Origin: Paraburkholderia panacisoli
GTDB lineage: Bacteria > Pseudomonadota > Gammaproteobacteria > Burkholderiales > Burkholderiaceae
Assembly: GCF_008369935.1 (NCBI RefSeq)
Contig: NZ_VTUZ01000038.1
Span: forward strand, 35,752-99,751
Direction of reading: 5' to 3'
Length of the DNA stretch: 64,000 bases
This document shows, piece after piece, positions 1-9,753 of the stretch; the stretch's first letter is position 1; every line of letters starts with the position of its first letter. The position numbers were made by a program, and so were the translations under genes. The notes below the pieces were generated by a model. The model saw nothing but the letters and a program-made list of their open reading frames with translations, made no database searches and was not told the DNA's origin.

Positions 1-1268
1 GGCGGAATCGTGAAGACGCTACTCGTATTTACGCTGCCGTCGCCGTTATAGCCTGGGTTGTAGTTGTTGAGCAGATAGTAAGTATTGGTCGCGCAGTTCG
101 GGTCGGGATGATAGGGCAGCGTGCCGAGGTAGTGGCGGATCGCGCCGACCCCAGGCTGCTTCGGGTCGGAGCAGTTGCTGTAGGTACCACCCGAGTAACC
201 GTCCTGCGTGTACCAGTTGTTGGTGCCTGCCAGCGGATGCGGATTTTCGATCTGATCTGCGGGCGGGGTCGTGGCGTGACCGTTGCCGTCGGTATAGTAG
301 AGCGCGTCAGCCGTACCAATCATGATGCTGTTCGCACCCGTGCCACCCATCACCGGCTGATGGTAGTTGTCGCTGATCGTATATTGACGCGCGAGCTCGT
401 TGAAATATGGCATGTCGCCGGTATTCACGTTGTAATAGCCGAGTGCTGTCGAGCCTTCTCCCGTGGTCTGGTCCGTGAAGTTGGCTGCCTTCGGCTTGCC
501 GTTCGAGCCGGCGCCGATCGACGTCTCGACCCACGCAAACAGGTCCATTTTGCAGCCGCTTGGGTTGTCGTACGTCGCATGCGAGACGTTGCAGTCCGAT
601 TGCTGCCAGTTCTGATAGAAGCGGTGCACGGGGCTGTTCATGTACTGATCATAGTCCGGCCCCACACGGGAAATCTGATAGGGACCGTTCGGCAGGTTGA
701 AGGTGTTTGCGCCGAAACGTGTATCCGGTACCAATTGCGGCAAGCCTGAAGCGCCGGTCGTCAGATGGACGAGATCCTGCGGCTTGAGTGCGGCCCCCTC
801 CGCGGCCGTAGCCGCCACAAGGGTGGCGAAAGGCGGAGGACTGGTGTCGCTCGGAGCGGTCGCCACAAAGCCCGTATTGGGTGCCGGCAGTACGTTATAA
901 GGCTTCTTGCCGGGAGGGCTCAGCTCGAAACGGTTGGAGTTGTCGGCGTGAGCGGTGTACTGTGCGGCTGCAATGAAATTGGGCCCGGGTTTGCCGTCCT
1001 GCGTGATGATGCCTTTGGAGAGAAGGTTCGAGACTGTTTGCCCACGCCGCGGCGTATAGGCGCCGAACACATGATCGAAGGTACGATTTTCGCCCACGAT
1101 GACGATCACATGCTTGATCGGCGAGGCTGTGTGAATGGAGGCAGCATCAGCCTGCTGACTGGCGGAAATGGTTGGGTAGAGTGCGGTGCCGACCGCGAGC
1201 GCAGCTGCGCCGCATGTCAGAAGGGCTTGCAGGAGGGCCTTTCGTGGGACGTTATCAATAGGCTTCAT
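1..1268 (-). CDS. Secreted phosphoesterase family protein (phospholipase C / acid phosphatase type), 3' end cut by window edge
   Basis: The reading frame is open from an ATG at 1268 to the left edge, 422 codons without a stop, so the C-terminus is missing. A Sec-type signal peptide covers roughly residues 1-43. Residues 51-70 read IKHVIVIVGENRTFDHVFGA, the signature of the phosphoesterase family (PF04185) that includes non-haemolytic phospholipase C and Burkholderia acid phosphatases; the E60-N61-R62 cluster belongs to its metal/phosphate site. The start is set by a GGAGAG Shine-Dalgarno just upstream. Expected role: periplasmic or secreted hydrolysis of phosphate esters. Substrate (phospholipid versus small monoester) cannot be decided without the C-terminal half. 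Confidence 0.85.
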   Translation of the reverse strand, partial: MKPIDNVPRKALLQALLTCGAAALAVGTALYPTISASQQADAASIHTASPIKHVIVIVGENRTFDHVFGAYTPRRGQTVSNLLSKGIITQDGKPGPNFIAAAQYTAHADNSNRFELSPPGKKPYNVLPAPNTGFVATAPSDTSPPPFATLVAATAAEGAALKPQDLVHLTTGASGLPQLVPDTRFGANTFNLPNGPYQISRVGPDYDQYMNSPVHRFYQNWQQSDCNVSHATYDNPSGCKMDLFAWVETSIGAGSNGKPKAANFTDQTTGEGSTALGYYNVNTGDMPYFNELARQYTISDNYHQPVMGGTGANSIMIGTADALYYTDGNGHATTPPADQIENPHPLAGTNNWYTQDGYSGGTYSNCSDPKQPGVGAIRHYLGTLPYHPDPNCATNTYYLLNNYNPGYNGDGSVNTSSVFTIP

Positions 1269-2181
1269 GGATCTCTCCAAACGGGGATTGACACAGGCAC
1301 GCCGAGAGCGGCGACGAGCGTGATGCGTCGCTTGCCGAGTGCGGCTTTGTATTACCGCGCGTTACAACGGAGAGAAAGTTAGGCTTGCTGTGTGTCCAAC
1401 ACGGGTCGGAAAAATGTCCATGTCGCGTGAGTCATGTGACGCAGCCGACGAAAGCCTTTCGGCCTCTTTCGAATTGAATGATGATGTCCGACAAGATCAA
1501 TATCTGTAACGGAGTCCTAACTTTCTCACTATTGGGCAAAACGTGGGCTTGGCGACTCGTCGCTGCTGTGACGGGAGGAGCCCGCCAATAAGATGCGGAG
1601 CGAAATATTGTCACATTGGAGATTGCTTTTCTGAATGATTGTGTCAGTTTTCTGAACGGCAGCCCGTCGAGCTGATCGGCTCGAGTCGGAACAAGCTGTC
1701 TATGGAGGAAACTTCGACAGTCTTATCAGCCTATGTACGGCTATTTTTACTGTCGTGGTCAGTCTGGTTGCCGACCGAGAGACGCGGAAAAGTTCTTTCA
1801 CGCTGTGCTGAGTGGCACGACGCCGTGAGGCGGAACGCCAACATGAAGGTGAACGGCAGTTGTAGCTCAGTTTTCTGTCACTCATGCTAAAGACCGTCGT
1901 ACGTCTGAATGGGGTCGAGAGTACGCATCCGCTGGCAGTGAACGCGACATTCAGGGCGACGGAGATCCGAATGGCAGAAAAGCGGCCTGGAGCCGCCTCG
2001 CGAACGGCGACGCCTGAACGTCGGCAATGGCCGATGAATGGCCGGCTGTGATGAAGCACTGAATGACCTCTGTGCTTTCGACGCTAACGCCGAATCCGTC
2101 GTGAGGCGGACGGCTGCAACGGGTCCGACAGCCGCCGATGAGGCGAATACCCGCGCGGTCACGCGCGCACGCCCGGACAAG

Positions 2182-2205
2182 AAAAAAGCCCGCACTGGGG
2201 CGGGC
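2182..2205 (-). terminator. Rho-independent terminator
   Basis: Perfect 6-bp GC stem (GCCCGC 2188-2193 with GCGGGC 2200-2205, six-base loop) followed on the minus strand by a run of six T (2187-2182). No protein gene on the minus strand ends just before it. Confidence 0.65.
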
Positions 2206-2234
2206 CGGAATCCATGTGGAGCCATGGAGGAGAC
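2182..2234 (-). ncRNA. Candidate short small RNA
   Basis: On the minus strand a TATACT -10-like hexamer (2246-2241) is followed after about 50 bases by a strong terminator. The predicted transcript, about 53 nt, contains a small CCATG/CATGG hairpin (2212-2227) and an exposed CUCCUCC run (2226-2232) complementary to ribosome binding sites. No good -35 hexamer is visible and no gene precedes the terminator, so this is either a small regulatory RNA or the tail of an unrecognised transcript. Confidence 0.3.
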
Positions 2235-2979
2235 GGGCTCAGTATAAACCCTGGATCGATCTTTCGCACGCTCGCGGTGGCAAAACGGTGCAACAAACGC
2301 TGACGGCGGCACCGCGGCCGGAGGCGGCGGCCCTGAGCAGGGGGGCGCGTGCCGCGTGGCGCGGTCCCCGGGCCGGCCGCAGCGGCGCGCTGGCCGTGAT
2401 ATGCGGCGTTATCGCCGCAAGCACGACGACACTCAATTTCACAGGTTGCCCGATTCCATTTAAATGTATTTTTTCGCGGACACCACAACTCTAGGAATTC
2501 CACGCACAGACTTTCAACAGTCATGAGCGACAGCCACCAAGTTTGACAGCCTAAACCCGCTTGACCTCGGGGTACGCACTTTTTTGTGCGGCGACAATAG
2601 GTATCGACATACAAAAGAGTCCGCACTGTTGAACGGCCATCCGCACATTCAGGCCGGCTGGCAAATCACTGCCCATCACCGCTATTTGCAGAATGCTGTC
2701 GTAGGTCGATCGCAAGCTCTGAAGCGACCCAGGCCGTAGCGCGGCGCTGCGATCAGCGTGGCTTCCCTGCTCGCATCCGGACGCCGTCAGCCATCGACAT
2801 TCCGGAACCCATCGAGGCGCCATCCTGGAAGCCCGATGTTCGTGACCTGTTGGCCTAAGGTCTCATTGACCGGCCTGAAGTTCAGGGGTCATATTTTATC
2901 GGGGAGGTTCACGTGTCCGTAGTCTGGTCCGCGCCCTCGGAACTCGACCCATGACCGGCGGATTCGGTTCATCGAGCAG

Positions 2980-3008
2980 GTCGAGGCCGGTATTAATCCG
3001 GCCTCGAC
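2980..3008. repeat. Perfect 11-bp inverted repeat with 7-bp AT spacer
   Basis: GTCGAGGCCGG (2980-2990), spacer TATTAAT, CCGGCCTCGAC (2998-3008). No T-run follows on either strand, so it is not a standard terminator. It could be an operator or a remnant of a mobile-element end. Confidence 0.7.
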
Positions 3009-3329
3009 CCGCGTGATCCGGCAATACTGGAGTGGCTGATCGACTCACCTGCTGGCTGTGCTGGATCTTCGATGCCGCGGGTGTCGACAGAAGCGACGCT
3101 GCTTGCGCCGGTGCACGTTGTGCATCGCGGCAAAAGCAGGACGGTGTGGGCATTCCAGCGGCGCTGGCCTGAACACCGACGGGTCGTCAAGCCGACGACC
3201 GAAGGACGCCACCGCAGGGTAGAGGTAGCAGTGCGCGCCCTGGCCGGAAAGCCTCGTCTGCCTGCCACCTGGCGAACCGCGGGCAACCCTGGTGTGCGCT
3301 GCAATACGAATCGTAGGGAGAGAGCAGGC

Positions 3330-4643
3330 ATGGACTGGAATCGCTGGTACAGCTTAAAGAGCTACCTAAGATCTTCGCTGTGGACTGTGCCGCTCATCGC
3401 AGTCGCGATCTATGCCGTGGTGAAGCCTGTGACTGAAATGGTGGGAAGGTGGATGATCAGACACGGGACCCTTGATCCGAAAACCGGCTTTCTTGGGCTG
3501 TCCATGACTGGGGCGCGCTCGTTGCTCGGTGACATCGTTTCCGCAGACCTGGCATTTCTGGTATTTACGTTCGGTTCACTGCTCGTCGCAATTCAGGTGG
3601 CAGGCGGGCAGTACACCCCGCGGATCATCGCGACGACACTGCTGCGCGATAACATCATCCGTGGCATCTCGGGACTATTCGTTTTCACGCTGCTGTTCGC
3701 CAATAGAACGCTAAGCTGGATGGGTGAGAATGAGGTACACCAGCTTCAAGTGTTCATTACAGCGCTGTTCGGATTCGCTTCCGTCGTTGCTTTCCTTTTC
3801 CTCATTGACTACGCCGCGAAGTTTCTGCGTCCCGTTAGCCTCGTGGCTCGCGTTGGGGAGCAAGGGATCGCGGTCATCGAGGACGTGTATCCTGCCCCGG
3901 CTACGGGTGTAACCACCTCGCCGGAACGAAACAAAGAGCGAGGCGCACCTGAGCGCATTGTTCGTCAGCGCGGTAAATCCGGCATCGTTCTGGCCGTGAA
4001 TCTGAAAATGCTGGTGGCCAAGGCGCGGCGTGCTGACATCGTCATCGAATTCGTGCCGCAAGTCGGTGATTTCGTCGCGGTGGACGAACCCTTGTTTTAT
4101 TTGTATGGGAACTCTGACGCAATCGACGACAGCAGCCTGCGCACACTTGTCGCTTTCGGGACGGAACGCACGATGGAGCAGGACCCTATGTTCGCGTTTC
4201 GCATCCTGGTGGATATTGCGCTGAAGGCGCTGTCGGCGGCGATCAACGATCCCACCACGGCGGTGCTTGCGACCGACCAGTTGCATCGACTATTGCGCAT
4301 GGTGGGCAAACGGTCTTTGCATATCGAAGAGATAGCGGATAGGTCGGGGCGGGTGCGCGTGATCTTGCGGACACCCAATTGGGAAGACTTCGTACATATT
4401 AGTTTCCGCGAGATACGACAAAACGGCGCGGGCAGCATTCAAATCGCGCGGCGTCTGCGCGCGGCGATAGAGAACCTCATCCAGACCCTGCCGGAGCATC
4501 GTCATGACGCATTGCGCGTCGAGTTGACACTGCTCGATCGCGCGATCGACTTGAAGCATCCGTTTCCGGAGGACCTGGCGTTGGCCCGCATCCCCGACTC
4601 GCAAGGGCTTGGAGGTTCGGCGGCCTCGACGGCAAACAACTAG
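3330..4643 (+). CDS. DUF2254 family predicted membrane protein
   Basis: A 437-residue protein. The ATG at 3330 has a GGGAGAG ribosome site upstream; an in-frame extension to 3072 is GC-rich, lacks a ribosome site and is not protein-like, so I reject it. The N-terminal third has about four hydrophobic segments (near residues 17-36, 68-92, 113-131, 140-160); the C-terminal two thirds are soluble. Sequence such as the AGGQYTPRII stretch and the SAAINDPTTA segment matches the DUF2254 family, whose function is unknown. It lies 18 bp before a beta-carbonic anhydrase gene and is probably co-transcribed with it, which could suggest an inorganic-carbon or pH link; that is inference. Confidence 0.85.
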   Translation: MDWNRWYSLKSYLRSSLWTVPLIAVAIYAVVKPVTEMVGRWMIRHGTLDPKTGFLGLSMTGARSLLGDIVSADLAFLVFTFGSLLVAIQVAGGQYTPRIIATTLLRDNIIRGISGLFVFTLLFANRTLSWMGENEVHQLQVFITALFGFASVVAFLFLIDYAAKFLRPVSLVARVGEQGIAVIEDVYPAPATGVTTSPERNKERGAPERIVRQRGKSGIVLAVNLKMLVAKARRADIVIEFVPQVGDFVAVDEPLFYLYGNSDAIDDSSLRTLVAFGTERTMEQDPMFAFRILVDIALKALSAAINDPTTAVLATDQLHRLLRMVGKRSLHIEEIADRSGRVRVILRTPNWEDFVHISFREIRQNGAGSIQIARRLRAAIENLIQTLPEHRHDALRVELTLLDRAIDLKHPFPEDLALARIPDSQGLGGSAASTANN

Positions 4644-4661
4644 CCCTTTCGGAGGCAAGCC

Positions 4662-5339
4662 ATGCGCAAGCTCATCATGGGCATCGTCGAATTCCGCGAG
4701 AAAATGCTGCCGCAATACGCGGAGCAGTTCAGCAAACTGGCACTTTCGCAAGCGCCTGACGCGCTCTTCATCACGTGCTCGGACAGCCGGGTTGTACCTG
4801 ATCTGCTTGCCTCGACCCATCCGGGCGATCTGTTCACGATGCGCAACGTCGGCAACCTGGTACCGCCGGCGACCGCAGAGGGCGTTTCAACCGGTGACCT
4901 CTCCGAGGCAAGCGCGATCGAGTACGCAGTACTAGTGTTGAAAGTCGCGAATATTGTTGTGTGCGGGCATTCCGAGTGCGGCGCGATGAAGGCCTTGTCT
5001 ACACGCAACGCCAAGCTGAAAACGCCGAACCTCGATAAATGGCTGTGCCACGCCAACAACGCAGCGTTTCGCCTCGAACACGAAGGTCCGCTGGATGACA
5101 GGCTGAAACCGCACGATCAATTGTCGCAACTCAACGTACTTGTGCAGCTTGAGCATCTGATGACTTACCCGATCGTCCGCCAGCAAGTCACTGCCGGTGC
5201 GCTGGTATTGAGCGGTTGGTGGTTCGACATCGCGACTGGCGACATGTATGCCTACCTGCGCACGAGTCGCTCATTCGAAATCATCGACCGCGCGATGGCT
5301 GACCGGATCATTGCGCGCCTTGCCGCACGGGCGCGGTGA
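4662..5339 (+). CDS. can: Beta-class carbonic anhydrase
   Basis: A 225-residue protein, the usual length for bacterial beta-carbonic anhydrases, interconverting CO2 and bicarbonate with zinc. Zinc ligands are visible as C39 in the CSDSR motif, H103 and C106 in the CGHSECG motif; the D41-R43 dyad that opens the active site and the RNVGNLVP motif (61-68) are also intact. No signal peptide, so cytoplasmic. The ATG at 4662 follows a GGAGGC ribosome site, 18 bp after the DUF2254 gene, indicating a two-gene operon. Confidence 0.95.
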   Translation: MRKLIMGIVEFREKMLPQYAEQFSKLALSQAPDALFITCSDSRVVPDLLASTHPGDLFTMRNVGNLVPPATAEGVSTGDLSEASAIEYAVLVLKVANIVVCGHSECGAMKALSTRNAKLKTPNLDKWLCHANNAAFRLEHEGPLDDRLKPHDQLSQLNVLVQLEHLMTYPIVRQQVTAGALVLSGWWFDIATGDMYAYLRTSRSFEIIDRAMADRIIARLAARAR

Positions 5340-5821
5340 AGGTGCGTACGGTAGACCTGCTCACGATCGGCATCGATGTACCGCCAATCCGCCATCTTGT
5401 TTCTGGATCATTTGCGGACAGATGATCGGGCACACGACGCGCCGATGCGATGAGATCGGCAAGACATTTTTCAAGATCTATGATCCCGTGGTTATCTACG
5501 CAGCCCTTGAAGACGCGACAATAATGAAGCCGGTGCTAAGCAGCGCTTTATCGACAGCGAATCGAACGTACGGCACCAGGTGTGTCCGGCGTGACGTCAT
5601 CGCGGGTGGCGCCGCTGCGGCTGCACCTGATCGAGAGGGTGATGCAGCGTCGGGCTCTGCGAGCGAGGCCCAGGCGTCGCAGTCTGCCCAACGGATGTTG
5701 GGGAACGCAGATCGAATACGAAAAGCAGCGTTCAAATCCACGATGAACCTGAACGCTGCTTACCTTTTGAAAGGCTTTTTGCTACAGCCGCCTGCTCTAT
5801 GAGACCGTCACTACAATCTGC
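5340..5821. other. Intergenic region between convergent genes
   Basis: No supported gene. The end holds a weak terminator-like element (CCTTTTGAAAGG at 5763-5774 followed by T5) that could end the carbonic anhydrase transcript. Frames reading through from 5248 are overlaps with the real gene and have no ribosome site. Confidence 0.45.
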
Positions 5822-7613
5822 TTAATAGCTGATGCTGTTGTAACCATAGGTGCCGAGCCCATTTGCGTAGGAGCCGCTGAGATTCAGCTTGCCACGGGCA
5901 TCCTCGCTTTGCTTGGTTTGACTGAGGAGCCAATCGTAGCTGTAAGAGATGCCGTGGGCGTAGATCCACGTCGATTTATGGTCTCCGTTTGCAAGCGCAT
6001 TCCAGTAGATGCCCAGAGTACTGGGCGTCTCTACCAAAGTCTTAAGCAGGGCGCTCTCGTTTGCCGTGGATGTGGTCGTCGGATCCCAGCTCGTATATGG
6101 GATTTTTACCTTCGCAAGGGTGCTGAAGAGAGTCTGGGCCTGATTCCAATACCCGGTAGCTGTGGCGTCGCCGGTCATGTTGGTGGCAAGAATGTTGTCG
6201 TCGGAAATGGAGTAGTACCAGTTTTGCCAATCCGGGTTGGTGATAATTTTCCCGTCGTAGGGGTACGTGTAGTAGGTTTGGCCGTTATAAGTGGTGCTCT
6301 TGTTGTAGTTGTTGCCCCACTGCGAGCCAATCGCCCAAATGCCCGCGAAGTAGTTGTCGCGCTGCGCTGCCATATCCAGTAATTGCATACCGCCCATGGA
6401 CTGGCCGGACGCATAGATGCGATTACTATCGATATTGTATTTCGAGGTAATGTAATCCATGAGCTGCCAGGTCGCGGGTACGTATTCGTTGCCTGTCAGG
6501 TTGTCAGCCATGCTCTGGCCTGCTTGGGGTATCTGCGGAATCACTACGATCAGTCCGCCGTAACCCTGAGCCTTGGCAAGCTGCTGTACCCTGTCTGAAG
6601 CATAGTTTGTCGCAGCCTGAGCCTCTGTCAGACTTATCACCGGGTCATCGCCCAAGCCGCCAGCATCCTCAATGTGCAGTACGACCATGTACTTCTTGCT
6701 CGGATCATAGTCGGGGGGTAAGTACATGCTGTACTTCAGGCTGACATTATGGTATTTGCCGTCGTACTCGCTGAAGCAGTTGGTGGCCTGAAAGGAACTC
6801 CCTGCAACCATAGAGAGTATGGTTGCGTTCGCGTACGTGATTGAATGACCGTTTGGTGCCGTTCCTGTATATGACGGTGTGACGTTATCCGTATAGAGCT
6901 TGTAGCCTTTAATGTCGTCGAGAGTATATGAGGTATCGTCATATACCTTATACATGGTAGCCGAATGGCTATCGCCAAACGGGCTGATATTATAGTAATA
7001 GCCGGGCTGGTAGTTACTTTTCAGTGTTGTGCTGGGACTAATGGAGGTGTTGTCGTTGACGCTAATGGCCGTCTTCTGTTCTACACCGCCAGCCACGCCT
7101 TCTCTCCAGTCAGCGACAGAAGCAGACAGTTGGTAGTCGGTGTTAAGTTCGATAATGACATAATTGCCGCTTGCATTACCAACGCCGTTCGGGTCGATCG
7201 CGGGGGTGGAACTCACATAGACCTTCGTGGCGGCGCCGGGCGTTCCGTTTTTACGCGTGAAGCCAGGATATCCTGTATAGGGCTCATTTGCCGCAGCTCC
7301 CGTTGTTGGCCCACCATTCGAGCTCGCCACGTCATAAACGATCGGAAGATTGGCGTAATTAAACACGTCGTAGGTGCCCAAGCCCACAGAGCCTGCCTGC
7401 TTTCAGCGTGTTGTTGTACTTTACGACGATTGCCTGAACTTTGGGGCCGTCCAGGTCTGCAAACGAAATCGTGGAGACGCTTGAAATGGCGTCGTCGGCC
7501 TTAATCGTTGTGCTTGTCAGCGAATTGCCAGCACCGCAGCCAGAGAGCCCCAATCCAACTATCATGCATGCGGCCAGGCATTTATACTTCTTCACACTCA
7601 ATGCAACTCTCAT
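5822..7613 (-). pseudogene. Frameshifted secreted alpha/beta-hydrolase lipoprotein
   Basis: The start (ATG at 7613 with a GGAG ribosome site) encodes a lipoprotein signal ending in lipobox LSGC (C26). The frame runs to about 7395, where a tandem duplication GCCTGCCT (7391-7398) shifts it into a stop at 7359. Removing four bases restores a continuous 595-residue protein whose body occupies the other frame to 5822. That body carries the nucleophile elbow GQSMGG and a C-terminal histidine (NGDHKS), as in predicted peptidases/esterases of the PHB-depolymerase-like class. The gene is Tyr/Asn-rich and less GC-rich than its neighbours, suggesting acquisition. It may be a pseudogene, a phase-variable gene, or a sequencing error; a GTG at 7387 could still start the catalytic part without its export signal. 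Confidence 0.75.
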
Positions 7614-8211
7614 GTGATTATCTCCAAGATTATGTAATTGACCATAACCCATGACCCGATTTCGTCGAGGGCTTTTTGTCTGCCGGAATACTATCTCCGG
7701 GGTGACTTTCACCGCTTCGGACAAAAGTAACTTTCACCAGAACTTTTCATTGGATCGATGGTTATCCCGAACCTGTTAATCGGACGGAATGATGAACGGC
7801 GACATCTACAACGCTGCACGAGGCGTTGCTAACTCGCGGTCGAACTTCTGTAGATGCTGGACGACGAAACCTGGCTTTATGAGCTCCGGGGAGAGGAAGC
7901 GCCAGGCTACCGAGGAGAGGCGAGCCCCGCTTCCTCAGGGCATTCAGATAGACGCTCTTGTCGTACAGTGTTCTTGCCTGCCAGCAGCGGTACCGGATCC
8001 GTATCCACTTGAATGCCAAAGCAGCGGCATGATCTCAAACCTCGACGTCTTGCAGGCGACACTGCGTATGGCTCAGCAGCGACGCTTGCCTGGATGATCG
8101 GCGAGAAGAAAATTGCGCGGATTTGTCGCGACGAAGTTTGTCGACGGTTATCTGGCGCTTGATCACCTATACATAGTCTCGGAACATGTTCACCAACCCA
8201 CTGCCCTCGAA
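7614..8211. other. Intergenic region with transposase remnant
   Basis: Outside the transposase fragment at 7890-8034 I see no gene. Two near-identical ACTTTCACC motifs (around 7703-7738) lie upstream of the hydrolase and could be part of its control region. Confidence 0.4.
7890..8034 (-). mobile_element. C-terminal remnant of a transposase (IS110-like)
   Basis: Translated on the minus strand from 8034, the segment reads LAFKWIRIRYRCWQAR, then YDKSVYLNALRKRGSPLL. This is what I recognise as the C-terminal end of IS110/IS116-type transposases, where an FKWIRILYRCW-like motif and a YDE-xx-YL-xAL motif are usual. A stop codon directly precedes the segment and no start or inverted repeats remain, so it is a fossil. 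The family assignment is from memory. Confidence 0.4.
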
Positions 8212-9753
8212 TCAACGCGACGCCTGTGAATTGCCGTAAGTCGACTCCCACCCACCGCCAAGCGCTTTACACAGGGTAATCAGGTTCGCGGCCGCCACCG
8301 CCTTGCTTTGTTCGAAGTGACTCTGTGCGTCGAGCAATTGTTTCTGCACATTCAGCACGTCGAGATAGTCCAGTGCCCCAGCCTTGTAGCGCTGCTGCGC
8401 GATCGAGAGCGCACGCTGGTTCAGCGTAACGACTGCCGTCAGCTTGTCGCGGCGTAGTTGCTCGGCATCGTAGACAACGAGGGCATCGTCGACCTCGCGC
8501 CAGGCCTCAAGGACAGTGTGTTTATAGACGATCGCGGCTTCCTGTTGTTGCGCTTCGCGCAGATTCAAGGTTCCCTTGAGCCGCCCGCCCTCGAAGATCG
8601 GCATCGTGATAGAAGGTCCGACAACAAACTGTCCAGATGCCCAATTGGCGAGACTCGAAAGCTGAAGGCTCTGGAACCCTGCGCTGCCATTCAGCGATAT
8701 GCGCGGATAGAAATCGGCTTTTGCCATGCCGATCGACGCCGTCGCCGCATGTAGCTCCGCTTCTGCCTTTTTGATGTCGGGTCGCCGCTGAACAAGCTCC
8801 GACGGAAAGCCGATGGGCACCTGTCCCGGCAACTCGGGCACCTCATGCGGTTCGCCGAGCGTTTGCTTTAGCGCGCCGGGCTCCTCGGCGAGCAACACGC
8901 CAATCGCGTTGATCGTGGTGTCGGATCGCGACTCGAGCGTCGGAATCAGACTCTCGATCGACGCCACTTGTGCGGAAGCATTGGCCACGTCCAGATCCGT
9001 CGTCACACCTTCACGCGCCCGTACCTGCGTGAGCTTCGTGGTATTACGGGCAATATCCAGGTTTTCTCTCGCGATTCGCAGTAGTGCCTGTGTATCGCGC
9101 AACTCGATATAGTCGCGCGCGAGTTCGGCACGCGCAGACAACAACACGGCATTCCGGTCTTCGTACGAGGCATCGGATAACGCGGATGCGGCTTCTACGC
9201 CGCGCCGGACACGGCCCCAGATATCGATTTCCCACGATGCGTCGAAGCCGGCCTGATACAGGTTGTAAGCCGGCGAGCCTTTGGCGCCCGGCAACGGTGC
9301 GACGCCAAGCGGCGTGTTGCCCGACGCGGACTGCGATTGCGTGCCGGTCGGGGTCACGCCGAGCAGCGACAGAATGCCGTTCGGGCTTCCACGCTCGCGG
9401 TTGTACGACGCAGCGCCATCTAGCGTGGGATATTCCGCCGCGCCCGCCACGCGCTGTTCCGCGCGGCTTTGGCGAAGGCGCGCCGACGCTGCGGCCACGT
9501 CGAGGTTCGCGTCAGCCAGTTGCTGTTCGAGCGCGTTCAACGCGGGATCGTCAAACAGCGTCCACCAATCCTGACTGAACCCGGCTTCGACGGCTTTGCT
9601 CGATGCTTGCGCTGATTGCGTGCGCTCGAACACTTGCGGCGGCGTGGCCGACATTGGCGGTTCGAAATTCGGTCCGAGGGTGCAACCCACCATGACCAGG
9701 CATGCCAGTATCTCCAATGCCAACGTTCGGAGTGAAAGGCCGTTCGCATTCAT
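8212..9753 (-). CDS. NodT-family outer membrane efflux lipoprotein
   Basis: A 513-residue TolC-like outer membrane factor. Lipoprotein signal with lipobox VMVGC (C24), then the usual LGPNFEPP start of NodT-family proteins, and two repeats of the outer-membrane efflux domain with long helical stretches and a LVQRRPDIKKAEAEL segment. Its ATG overlaps the stop of the upstream adaptor gene by 4 bp, so it is translationally coupled as the last gene of the efflux operon. It should provide the outer-membrane channel for the adaptor and the MFS pump. Confidence 0.93.
   Translation of the reverse strand: MNANGLSLRTLALEILACLVMVGCTLGPNFEPPMSATPPQVFERTQSAQASSKAVEAGFSQDWWTLFDDPALNALEQQLADANLDVAAASARLRQSRAEQRVAGAAEYPTLDGAASYNRERGSPNGILSLLGVTPTGTQSQSASGNTPLGVAPLPGAKGSPAYNLYQAGFDASWEIDIWGRVRRGVEAASALSDASYEDRNAVLLSARAELARDYIELRDTQALLRIARENLDIARNTTKLTQVRAREGVTTDLDVANASAQVASIESLIPTLESRSDTTINAIGVLLAEEPGALKQTLGEPHEVPELPGQVPIGFPSELVQRRPDIKKAEAELHAATASIGMAKADFYPRISLNGSAGFQSLQLSSLANWASGQFVVGPSITMPIFEGGRLKGTLNLREAQQQEAAIVYKHTVLEAWREVDDALVVYDAEQLRRDKLTAVVTLNQRALSIAQQRYKAGALDYLDVLNVQKQLLDAQSHFEQSKAVAAANLITLCKALGGGWESTYGNSQASR

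Larger units (their letters stand above)
1269..3329. other. Gene-poor 2-kb region
   Basis: No frame here has a convincing start, ribosome site and protein-like composition together. The stretch holds a Rho-independent terminator (2182-2205), a perfect inverted repeat (2980-3008), and fragments that look like decayed coding sequence, for example a frame at 2953-3036 ending in RVIRQYWSG with no start. It reads as an eroded intergenic region, not an operon. The promoter of the leftward phosphoesterase gene should lie at about 1270-1370. Confidence 0.5.

Noticed and set aside
2575..2590. CGCAC-T6-GTGCG inverted repeat
   Set aside because: The T-run is the loop and not the tail, so it is not a terminator; probably chance.
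1887..2823. Several minus-strand frames of 90-155 codons
   Set aside because: Mutually overlapping, low conservation signals, and interrupted by a terminator; likely decayed sequence.
3072..3329. N-terminal extension of the DUF2254 protein
   Set aside because: Not protein-like and without a ribosome site; a good one precedes 3330.
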